Source: CBDUBH01 sp965365345 (GTDB lineage Bacteria > Bacteroidota > Ignavibacteria > Ignavibacteriales > SURF-24). Taken from it: 20,626 bases of DNA. The stretch lies in NCBI GenBank assembly GCA_965365345.1, contig CBDUBH010000063.1, positions 1 to 20,626 of the forward strand, in the 5' to 3' direction. Below are positions 1-7,015 of the stretch, one piece after another (positions within the stretch are counted from its first letter, which is position 1; the number at the start of each line of letters is the position of its first letter). The position numbers and the translations under genes are program-made. Below the pieces are notes generated by a model. That model saw nothing but the letters and a program-made list of their open reading frames with translations, had not been told where the DNA came from and did not search any database.

Positions 1-280
1 TAGAAGATTCATTATCATTTGAACTTGCACTAGATTGATCATTATTTACGCGTTTTTGTGAAGTGACAGGACTTAGAGCGCTTAAACCGGCGGCAACAGA
101 AAGATTTGTAAGAATCAATTGAAATGCTACCGCTAAAATAACTCCTGCAATCAACGCAACCAAATAATGACCGGCATTAGGAACTAATGTTGCAGCGTTA
201 TTAACGACATCAACATTTTCCTGCGCAAAAGTCAGAACGGGTATCAATAACGCTAAGAATAATAACTTATATTTATGCAT
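1..280 (-). CDS. Secreted/membrane-anchored protein of unknown function, partial (3' end beyond window)
   Basis: An open frame runs from ATG at 280 to the left edge, about 93 codons, without a stop. The ATG follows a good ribosome binding site (AGGAG, 5 nt upstream). The product starts with a Sec signal peptide (positive HKYK, a hydrophobic stretch, then TFA|Q near residue 19). A short polar piece follows, then one hydrophobic segment at about residues 40-63 containing the phrase AFQLILTNLSVAAGLSAL. A Ser/Asn-rich tail leaves the window. It therefore looks like an envelope protein with one membrane segment and a low-complexity region. I do not recognise the family; the rest of the protein is needed. 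The reading frame, signal peptide and ribosome binding site make the gene itself credible. Confidence 0.7.
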   Translation of the reverse strand, partial: MHKYKLLFLALLIPVLTFAQENVDVVNNAATLVPNAGHYLVALIAGVILAVAFQLILTNLSVAAGLSALSPVTSQKRVNNDQSSASSNDNESS

Positions 281-403
281 CGTATCTCCTTTATTATTTA
301 ATAGATCAATAAACCTATTATTTATAAAAAATATAATGATACATAATATCAAGGGGATATTTTTTCAGGTATTTATTTAGGTATGAATTTTTGAAGAGTT
401 TTT

Positions 404-838
404 TTAAGTATTCAAAATTTCCCAGGATTCAACTTCCCCTTCTACCATTGAAAATAAAGGGTGAGATAAAGGAAATTCGATCTCTTTAATTTCTTCAAAT
501 TTTTGCGGAGCTCTTTTGATCAGTTTGTTTTTCAGATGATTAAATTCATAAATAAGCTGACCGGAATTTACCGGGATATTTATTATTTCATTTGAATGAT
601 GAAATTTATCTGAGCTGAAATTATACCCTCTTTCTTTAGCTTCTTCAAAGACAAAATGTAAATACCACCCGATCGAATTAAGAGGATCTTCCTGATTTTT
701 AAATCTTATTAATTGGGGGTGATTTGTATATCCTTTGGTTTCGCCTTTTAATACCTTTTGGGCGAGCAATGTTTCACGCCATAATGCAACGAGTCCCTTA
801 GCATCTAAATATTTCGGATGAATTGACCACAAGCGCAT
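404..838 (-). CDS. Pyrimidine dimer DNA glycosylase (DenV / endonuclease V-like, Pyr_excise family)
   Basis: The 144-residue protein starts MRLWSIHPKYLDAKGLVALW, the hallmark N-terminus of bacterial members of the pyrimidine-dimer glycosylase family related to T4 endonuclease V. Family members remove cyclobutane pyrimidine dimers and nick the abasic site. In T4 the N-terminal amine and a glutamate do the chemistry; here a Glu-rich helix and the ETLLAQKVLKGETKGYTNHPQL stretch are in register with family sequences as I remember them. The end, HPLFSMVEGEVESWE, is also typical. Length matches the family (about 140 residues). There is no clear Shine-Dalgarno before the ATG. It appears monocistronic: a T9SS gene lies upstream across a 180-bp gap holding a palindrome. 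The expected role is cytoplasmic base-excision repair of UV damage. The assignment rests on remembered family pattern, not on a search. Confidence 0.8.
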   Translation of the reverse strand: MRLWSIHPKYLDAKGLVALWRETLLAQKVLKGETKGYTNHPQLIRFKNQEDPLNSIGWYLHFVFEEAKERGYNFSSDKFHHSNEIINIPVNSGQLIYEFNHLKNKLIKRAPQKFEEIKEIEFPLSHPLFSMVEGEVESWEILNT

Positions 839-840
839 AA

Positions 841-900
841 GTTTTAGTTCTCAGTTTAAAGTTTTTAGTTTACAGTTCTCAGTTTACAGTTTACAGTTAA
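841..900. repeat. Short degenerate AGTTTACAGTTCTCAGTTT direct repeats
   Basis: Between the glycosylase start and the upstream gene, the strings AGTTCTCAGTTTA and AGTTTACAGTT recur several times in about 60 bp, with small changes. This is a simple-sequence-like spacer with no coding potential. It sits directly in front of the glycosylase start, so it would form that gene's leader. Confidence 0.6.
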
Positions 901-962
901 CAGTCGTTATGAATAAGGATAATAAATTTTTATGATAGTTGTTAGTCAAGTAAATAAAATAC

Positions 963-990
963 GTAAAGACGGGATATACCCCGTCTCTAC
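963..990. repeat. Dispersed palindrome, copy 1 (AGACGGGATATACCCCGTCT)
   Basis: The sequence AGACGGGATATACCCCGTCT, flanked by GTAA and CTAC, forms a hairpin with a GACGGG/CCCGTC-type stem. A near-identical copy lies at 6305-6334. On the minus strand it falls about 30-55 bp after the stop codon of the large T9SS gene (1018) and is followed by TATTTTATTT. It could therefore serve as a weak terminator or transcript-stabilising hairpin. Confidence 0.65.
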
Positions 991-1017
991 AAATTAAACT
1001 TCTAAATTCTTACATAC

Positions 1018-4000
1018 TTACTTCACCAACATCATCTTCTGAGTTTTTCTGAAGTCATTTACTTTAATTTCATAAATGTAAGTTCCGCTTGATAAATGAC
1101 TTGCGTTAAATACTGCTGAATGTTTTCCGGCATCTTTAACTTCATTAACAATCGTTGCTACTTCCTGACCCAACATATCAAAAACCTTAAGAGTAACTAA
1201 TCCGGCTTCCGGCATTTGATAGCTTATGTTAGTTGAAGGATTAAAAGGATTAGGATAATTTGTCAATAAATCATAAGAAGTTACCAGTTCAATTTCATTT
1301 AAATTGACACTGCTGTTTACCGATACTTCGCCTTCTACATCATTATAGTAGTTTCTGATAATATTAACTTCACAATTATCAAGATTTGTATTGATATTTA
1401 ACTTTATGTAAACGGATTTATTTCCAACACCATTTGTATTGATTTTAAACGAATTATCGATATTTCTAAATAAATAGTTGCTTGAAAATACTTTCTTATT
1501 AAATGAAGATATTGATTTTCCGGTTGCAGCATCAATCAGTTCTGCTTTTACTTCTATTTTACCGTCTTTTGATAATACAGCAAGCGCTTTTAATGAATCA
1601 GTTGTAAAATATGAAGCGCTTACATAGAATTCAGAATTATCTGTTATTGCAAATGGATTACTAACAATATACTGATTCATCTTTTCAAATGTATTTACAA
1701 CAGCTGTATCATTTAAGGATTTAAATGTTACATTCTGTCCGTCAACTTTTATGTTTTTAATGTTGAATAAGAATGATGCGCTGTCTTTGATTATTACAGC
1801 AGTTCTGCCTTCAGTTATTATTACTTTAGAAGGATCGGAATCTGCTAATACTTTATCTGTGGATTGTCCGGTTTGAGTAGCAATATCATTTACGGTAATA
1901 AAGCTATAAGGTACAGCGGAATTATTAAAAACAATTGCATTTGCAGTAATAAGTGATGATCCGTTTGTTGCTTGAATATATTTACCTTGAGCAGATAATA
2001 GTTTTATACTTCCGTTAGTATGAGAATAAGTCTTAGCTCCGTTTTCCTCACTCCACACTAAAATAATTTTTCCGTCATTTGTTTTGTTTATTGAAGGTGA
2101 ATTTATATAGCTTCCGTATTTTGCTAAGAAACTGCTCCATGAATTCTGAGCGCTTCTGCTTTTACACATTGCAGCCGAATTTGAAATTCCGTAGCCTGCA
2201 TGTGCCAGCCAGCTTACATAAGGTTTACCGTTTAAAATTGTTATTGAAGGATCCTGCTGATAAGAAAAAGGAGCCCCTGCTGAAACTTCTTCTATTGCTG
2301 ATTCGGTTAATGTTGTTGCCTGATATGAACCCGATAAATTCATATATTTTATTTTTGATGAATAGCTTGCCTGTTCCTGCCAAACAAGATGAGAGGTTAA
2401 CGTTGTACCTGAAATTATTGAAGCAACAGCCAGATTTTTATGATATTCCAACGATGGCTCATTCAGATAAACCATATCAGCATTTTTCCATGTAAAGTTA
2501 TCTTGAAATACTTCATAAACTCCTCTTCTGTAGGCAATTCCGTAATCGCTTACAAAAACCATTATGTTGGCATCTCCGGGACAAGTAACCGAAGGACTAT
2601 AATCATCTGCAGAATAACTGCTATAGTGCATTACAACCAAATCTTTTTTCATAATACCATCAACAAATATTTTAAGCTTTACATCCTGGAAATCATTATA
2701 AGCAATTGCTATAACGTTTTTACCTGTTGAGGAATGAAAGAAATAATCGATTGAAGGATTCCTTCCGTCAAGAAAACTTAATGGTTTGCCGCCGTTTTGA
2801 ATTTCCCACGATTGCCCGTTATTTATACTTTTTTCATACCAGATGTGATCCATACTTTCATAAACTAAATGTAAATGACCGCTGTTATCTTTTATGACTT
2901 TTCTTTTATTGTTTTTTGAAAATGTCATCGGATAACCCGATTTGTTTACCATTTTATAAAGTGCAGGAAATGAATAAGTCTGATTATCTGTTGGAGTAAA
3001 TACTCCGTTTGCATTTTGCTCCCAACCGGCAAAGTTATATGTTCTGCCGTTTACTGTTTTTGAAGCTGGTGCAGAAATTGATACACTATTTCCTTCTACT
3101 GTACTTGCAACATTTTGAACTGTAACAGTTCCGTCAAATTCTGATTTTTCACTTATATGTACATTATAAATCTTTCTTAAATTTGCTTCGTATTTTGCTC
3201 CTGCATCCGTTTCTGCAACTGATGTAATTGTATAAGTTTTTGCAAAATTATTTTCAATTTGTTGTTGATTATTTTCCGAATCATACTTTATCCATTTGCT
3301 TTTATTATTAGGTTTATAATCATTCCAAACTCTAACATATCCGTCTTTATCAACCTGATTTGGAATTGCTTCCAAATTTATTGAGGTTTGCCCGGTTGTT
3401 GCTGAAAAAGGATATGGAGCTGTTTTATCAGAACTATTTACTTTTATTTTACCATGAGTATTATCTGATGCAATAAAATTATTATCTGCTGTTACATTTA
3501 CATAAACATTAGGAACTGTATATTGAACCTGAACAGACACATCCATTGTCGCTTCAGAATTATTCCATGATTCATTTTGAGACATAAAACCAAAATATAA
3601 ATGCTTGCTATTTATTGATTGTTCTAGTAAATTTTTTATATCATAGGAATAACTTCCATACGGCTGACTTTCCTTAAAAACTGTTGAGTTAGCAATATCA
3701 TTCCAAAGTACATCATATGATCCTGTTCCATTAGTCTGTGTTATTTTAAATTTACATTCTGCATTGTTAAAATTCATACTTAAGACTAAATTAGCAGAAG
3801 ATATTATTGCATTACTTGGAATTTGGCTTAAATCAAAATCAATTTCCGTTCTATAAATATCTTCCGGTGAACCTGAGTAATAACTTCCATCTTTTCTTCC
3901 TATTGTGTACGAAAAACTGGAATAACCATAATCATATTTACCATCACTTTTTTTATATCTTACCACTGTTGAAGTTCTATTAATGGGTAAATTTATTGTT

Positions 4001-4070
4001 TGAGCGATTAAGTCCGAAAAATTAAATAGAAAAATATGATTACAAATAGAAAAAATAATTTCTTAATCAT
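1018..4070 (-). CDS. Large T9SS-secreted protein (beta-propeller-like, C-terminal sorting domain), frameshifted near the signal peptide
   Basis: The main frame is open from GTG 3966 to TAA 1018 (982 residues). The true start appears to be ATG 4070, behind a strong AAGGAG site. From there MIKKLFFLFVIIFFYLIF is a signal-peptide core, but the frame hits TAA after 21 codons. One extra T in the T5 run (plus-strand A run 4017-4021) would join it to SDLIAQTINLPINRTSTVV and the main frame. Residues numbered from the GTG: 1-150 are a beta-rich region resembling DNRLRE-type domains (YRTEIDFDLSQIPSNAIISS); about 265-335 carry an InlB-B-like YNFAGW segment; about 380 has an Asp-box-like SINNGQSW inside sialidase-like repeats; about 895-982 are the T9SS type A sorting domain (LTNYPNPFNPST, LGQEVATI, SSGTYIYEI, KMMLVK). 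Function is unknown; it probably acts on or outside the outer membrane. The frameshift may be a sequencing error. Confidence 0.8.
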
Positions 4071-4078
4071 TTTAATTC

Positions 4079-4091
4079 TCCTTTTAAAGGA
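4079..4091 (-). promoter_or_regulatory. Small hairpin overlapping the Shine-Dalgarno of the large T9SS gene
   Basis: TCCTTTAAAAGGA can fold into a 5-bp stem with a 3-nt loop that pairs the AAGGA of the ribosome binding site used by ATG 4070. The geometry could partly hide the site. That it regulates translation is inference. Confidence 0.35.
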
Positions 4092-4110
4092 AGTTTTAGT
4101 ATTTTTAAAA

Positions 4111-4213
4111 AGAATAGCCCGAGTCTCATTTAACTAAATGAAACCAATTAAGACCAACCAATCTTAAAGGCTATTCGCTCACAAGGGAAGATAAGGCTGC
4201 AACTTTATCTTCC
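4111..4213 (-). ncRNA. Structured leader / candidate RNA element between two secreted-protein genes
   Basis: Read on the minus strand, this spacer first forms a 9-bp hairpin (GGAAGATAA / TTATCTTCC, 4186-4194 with 4205-4213). Next comes an 8-bp closing stem GAATAGCC / GGCTATTC (4169-4176 with 4112-4119). That stem encloses two further hairpins: TAAGA/TCTTA (4149-4153 with 4162-4166) and TCATTTA/TAAATGA (4126-4132 with 4135-4141). The layout is a three-way junction, ending in TTTTT about 40 nt before the start of the next gene. It could be a terminator of the upstream lipoprotein gene, an attenuator, or a cis-regulatory RNA for the T9SS gene. I cannot match it to a known riboswitch class. Confidence 0.45.
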
Positions 4214-4233
4214 TGATTTTTTTAATTGCTTAT

Positions 4234-4254
4234 CAATTTGTTAATCACCTCCTT
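4234..4254 (-). promoter_or_regulatory. Near-perfect Shine-Dalgarno directly after a stop codon; possible minimal leader peptide
   Basis: The lipoprotein gene's TAA (4255-4257) is followed immediately by AAGGAGGTGA, an almost ideal ribosome binding site. No gene follows: the nearest start-like codon, TTG 4236, reads only four residues before TAA. It may drive a tiny leader peptide that couples ribosome position to the adjacent hairpin, or it may be a relic. Confidence 0.35.
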
Positions 4255-5313
4255 TTACTCTTTTAATTTTCCGTGAATCAAATAAAATGTATAGCTGTCT
4301 GATTCAACAGTTACAAAAAACACATCTTTTTCAAAAACTACTGCATCAAATATTCCAAATCTACCTTGTAATGGCAGAATAGTTGTTAAATCTGTTCCGT
4401 TGTAATGTCCAATACCGTTAGTGGTCTGAACAAAGAAATCTTTTTCACTTCTTCCGAAGAATTTAGTTCCGTTTATATGAGTATCAGAAAAATCTTTATA
4501 AAATTCTAAATTGCTTCCGTTAGGTCTATAAAATTTCTTATTGATATAGATGTAAATTCTGTCTTCTATACTAAAAAATGATGGTGAAGTAAATATACCC
4601 TGACGATCTTTATAAATGAACTTTAAACTTTGTCCATTAAATTCATAAAGAAAGGTTGAATCAGGAGAACTTCCTGTAATTGCGATCATATAATAATTTG
4701 GATTGAATTTCGTTCCTCTTTTCATTTTAAAGTACTGATGATTATCATTCCCGGGTTTTATTACATATTTCCATTCTTTTCCGTCAAAATGCATAATATG
4801 TCCATAAAGTTTATTATCAGAAGTTTTATATGAACTCCCGACTGCATAAATATCATTCGGTGAATTTGCATAAAAATTATATGTGGTTGCATAACTGAAT
4901 TCCGGAAGAATATAACTTCCGTATTTCTTAAAACTACTACCATTATAGTTATATATATTACCGCTTTCATCACCAAGCCAGACATTATTTTTTTCAAATC
5001 CTGTAATTGACCAAAAATCTGTTACTGGTGCTCCTTTCATTGGCATAATTGAATTGCCATCATATCTTAATATTGTTTTATCTAAATCTCCAATATTCCC
5101 TACAATCCAAACATCATTTGGAGAACTTCCCCAGATATAATAATATGAATTATATGGAGCTATTGTTTCTAAAGAATCAATCGTCCACGTGTAATCCCTT
5201 CTCCCTGGTTCAATGTTTTCATCATCATTTGGATTTACAATTTTATCTTTACATGAAAGAAAATTTAAAGCGGTTATAGCAATAATAAACACTTTTATTG
5301 TTTTGATTAGCAT
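4255..5313 (-). CDS. Secreted lipoprotein with beta-propeller-like repeats, function unknown
   Basis: The frame is open from 5343, but ATG 5313 is the better start. It has AAGGAG 7 nt upstream and begins a clean lipoprotein signal, MLIKTIKVFIIAITALNFLSC, with lipobox LNFLSC and Cys21 as the lipidated residue. The mature part (about 330 residues) contains recurring blades: YYIWGSSPNDVWIVG, NFYANSPNDIYAVGSS and TKFFGRSEKDFFVQTT, each followed by a short Y/H-x-NG turn (LRYDGNS, MHFDGKEW, GHYNGTDL). This pattern is shared by Ignavibacteria/Bacteroidetes proteins predicted to fold as beta-propellers. No catalytic motif is visible. It lies upstream of the T9SS protein gene, separated by a structured 185-nt spacer, so the two could be co-expressed. 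It likely sits in the outer membrane or periplasm. Confidence 0.8.
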   Translation of the reverse strand: MLIKTIKVFIIAITALNFLSCKDKIVNPNDDENIEPGRRDYTWTIDSLETIAPYNSYYYIWGSSPNDVWIVGNIGDLDKTILRYDGNSIMPMKGAPVTDFWSITGFEKNNVWLGDESGNIYNYNGSSFKKYGSYILPEFSYATTYNFYANSPNDIYAVGSSYKTSDNKLYGHIMHFDGKEWKYVIKPGNDNHQYFKMKRGTKFNPNYYMIAITGSSPDSTFLYEFNGQSLKFIYKDRQGIFTSPSFFSIEDRIYIYINKKFYRPNGSNLEFYKDFSDTHINGTKFFGRSEKDFFVQTTNGIGHYNGTDLTTILPLQGRFGIFDAVVFEKDVFFVTVESDSYTFYLIHGKLKE

Positions 5314-5327
5314 AATCTTCTCCTTAG

Positions 5328-5466
5328 TTTTGAACATAAACATAGTTCAAAATCATAATTTTTGTTTTATGATGAGTTGGTAAGGTAGTAAACTTAAATT
5401 AAAGGTAATAATGCCTTTCGGGATTATTTAAAAACCTTACAAATAAAAATAAGACTTTATTACCTT
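5328..5466 (-). promoter_or_regulatory. Hairpin-rich leader of the lipoprotein gene
   Basis: Just above the ribosome binding site are two consecutive hairpins: TTTTGAAC/GTTCAAAA (5328-5335 with 5345-5352) and ATCATAA/TTATGAT (5352-5358 with 5367-5373). Further up is a 10-bp inverted repeat AAGGTAATAA/TTATTACCTT (5402-5411 with 5457-5466). AT-rich DNA makes chance pairing common, so a regulatory role is only possible. Confidence 0.3.
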
Positions 5467-5638
5467 CATGTTATGATGTGATGCTGAAATGTTAATAAGG
5501 ATCAGCACACTTTTAAGGATGAGAATCAGAAATTTATAAGAAAATATTTGCAGATTTTAGATGCAAAATTTCATTAAATATTTTAATTTTTCTCCGTTCA
5601 AACTATAAAAAAAAGAAAATGAAATGCAAATTTTAATT

Positions 5639-5702
5639 GTTGAAAAGTTGAAAGGTTAAAAGGTTGGAAAGTTGTAAGGTTGTAAGGTTGTAAGGTTGTA
5701 AG
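5639..5702. repeat. Eight-unit 8-bp tandem repeat (GTTGTAAG)
   Basis: Eight consecutive 8-bp units are present. The last four (5671-5702) are perfect GTTGTAAG. The first four (5639-5670) are decayed versions: GTTGAAAA, GTTGAAAG, GTTAAAAG, GTTGGAAA. The array lies in the gene-free stretch upstream of the lipoprotein gene. Confidence 0.85.
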
Positions 5703-5812
5703 GCTGATATTATAACTATTTACTTATTATTTTAGATCTTTGTTTTCAATGAAGATTTAGTTTTCTTTTATTTGTAATATTTACAAAATCATTTCTTTTG
5801 TTAATTTTCTGT

Positions 5813-6147
5813 CCTTTTTTCGTTGTCAATCTTGATTTTATCATTGTCAATGTGAATTTTGCCGTTGTAAATGACCATTGTCACTTTGTTCGTCTTCATT
5901 TCCACGTTGTCAGTGTTGATTATCACGTTTTCATTGTTCATTATCAATTAGTTTGTGTTCATTGTCACTTTGTTTGTGTTAATTGACAGATTATTTATGC
6001 TCATTGGCATTTTGTTTTTGTTGATTCTCAATTTTCTACCGGCATTGCTATATTGTTTGTGTTAATTATAACACATCTTTTCTTTATTGCCATTTTGTTT
6101 TTCTGTTTTGTCAGTTTGTTTATGGTGATTGTCAATTTGTTTATGTT
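5813..6147. repeat. Degenerate 21-bp minisatellite, about 16 copies
   Basis: The stretch divides into 16 units of 21 bp (one, 6023-6042, is 20 bp). Each follows a pattern beginning CATTGTCAATTTGTTT and ending in GTT. Examples are 5876-5896, 5960-5980, 6002-6022 and 6127-6147. Read on the minus strand, each unit gives seven codons resembling N-T-N-K-V-T-M. In-frame stops (unit 5939-5959) and the 20-bp unit break that frame, and no start codon or ribosome binding site precedes it. It may be a decayed repeat protein gene or a non-coding satellite. Nothing else is visible in this long gene-free region apart from the other repeats listed. Confidence 0.85.
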
Positions 6148-6193
6148 ATTTCCAAATTGATTTTTTTTAATTTACTTTTTCAAAAGGAAAAAA

Positions 6194-6252
6194 CCGTCTG
6201 ATTCCGGACCTGTCTCGCATTGCGAGCCAAGGCAGGCAAACCGGAATGACGG
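6194..6252. repeat. Nested GC-rich palindromic repeat (REP/MITE-like)
   Basis: This is a three-tier hairpin. The outer stem CCGTC..ATTCCGG pairs with CCGGAAT..GACGG (6194-6207 with 6241-6252, 2-nt bulge). The middle stem is CCTG/CAGG (6209-6212 with 6233-6236), and the inner stem is CTCGC/GCGAG (6214-6218 with 6222-6226). Its GC content stands out sharply from the surrounding AT-rich DNA. The design is that of short dispersed palindromic elements; other copies would lie outside the window. Confidence 0.6.
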
Positions 6253-6304
6253 CTTAAAATGATTTTGAATATAGTTTTTACTACAAGTTTGATTTTTATA
6301 TTCT

Positions 6305-6334
6305 GTAAGAGACGGGATATATCCCGTCTTTACA
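6305..6334. repeat. Dispersed palindrome, copy 2 (AGACGGGATATATCCCGTCT)
   Basis: A perfect palindrome AGACGGGATATATCCCGTCT, flanked by GTAAG and TTACAAA. It matches the copy at 963-990 across the stem and the flanking bases. Like that copy, it lies shortly after the stop codon of a minus-strand gene (6415), about 80-110 bp downstream. Confidence 0.75.
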
Positions 6335-6414
6335 AAGGGAAAACAAATCTAATATTTTTTTCAGAATTATGTAAAATCAGAATCTTAGTAATTCTTTTTT
6401 CTTACATTCTAAAT

Positions 6415-6768
6415 TTACTCATCCATTTTTAGAAATCTTATTTTTGCACTTCTTCCCAATTCGGATTTTATAAACAGTTCTTTCGGATTCCCGTTTTCTG
6501 TAGTATCATATTTTATTTCTTTAACCTGCTGAATAAAATGGCTTCCTACATCATTGTTAGCAAGGTTTCTTAAAGTAAATTGCGCAATTGGATTTGAAGC
6601 ATCCTGAATATTTAATCCGATACTGTCTAAAGGATGATGTTCATATTTGTTTATAACATTACCCTGATCATCGGTAACTTCAACCGCCACAATTTTATCG
6701 CGGTGATCTTTACTTATCTCACCGATTAGTTTGTTCCATCCGGTTAATTTTTCATCTTGATTTGCCAT
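6415..6768 (-). CDS. Small DUF5335-like protein of unknown function
   Basis: A 117-residue soluble protein starting at ATG 6768 behind an AAGGAA ribosome binding site. No signal peptide or membrane segment is seen. The order of features resembles DUF5335 proteins as I remember them: a W..L...S.dH N-terminal helix, a VAVEVTD strand, a GNVINKYEHHPLDSIGL turn, then HFIQQVKEIKY and a C-terminal ELFIKSELGRSAKIRFL strand. That family has no established function. The manganese-catalase gene lies upstream but is separated by its own terminator, so they are probably not one transcript. The gene is credible from start site and codon pattern; the family name is tentative. Confidence 0.65.
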   Translation of the reverse strand: MANQDEKLTGWNKLIGEISKDHRDKIVAVEVTDDQGNVINKYEHHPLDSIGLNIQDASNPIAQFTLRNLANNDVGSHFIQQVKEIKYDTTENGNPKELFIKSELGRSAKIRFLKMDE

Positions 6769-6923
6769 AGTTTCCTTTTGATTTTGTTATTTGAATTTTA
6801 TTTCGAATACTTAATTTCAAATAAATATTTAATCAAAAAGAATCAAATCAAAATTTACTGCACGAAACATTATGATGATTGTTTTTTAGTTTTCTTCTGA
6901 ATTCTGATAAACTTAATCTTATT

Positions 6924-6957
6924 TATAAAAAAGAAGCCCGTAATTTTATACGGGCTT
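6924..6957 (-). terminator. Rho-independent terminator of the manganese catalase gene
   Basis: On the minus strand an 8-bp stem AAGCCCGT/ACGGGCTT (6950-6957 with 6934-6941, loop of 8) is followed by CTTTTTTAT. It lies about 60 bp after the catalase stop codon. Confidence 0.85.
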
Positions 6958-7015
6958 GCAAAAATACTTTAGTACTAAAATTGAATTATTTTCTACGTTA
7001 TATTTTCACCTAAAT

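Noticed and set aside
2079..2730. Two plus-strand open frames inside the large T9SS gene
   Set aside because: Both are antisense to a well-supported gene, with low-complexity composition and no start signals.
5798..5986. Plus-strand 62-residue open frame through the 21-bp array (HCHFV heptads)
   Set aside because: The heptad pattern follows directly from the DNA repeat; there is no ribosome binding site, and the His/Cys/Val composition is a by-product of the satellite.
5639..6334. CRISPR array
   Set aside because: Repeats are abutting (8 and 21 bp) with no unique spacers, and no cas genes are present.
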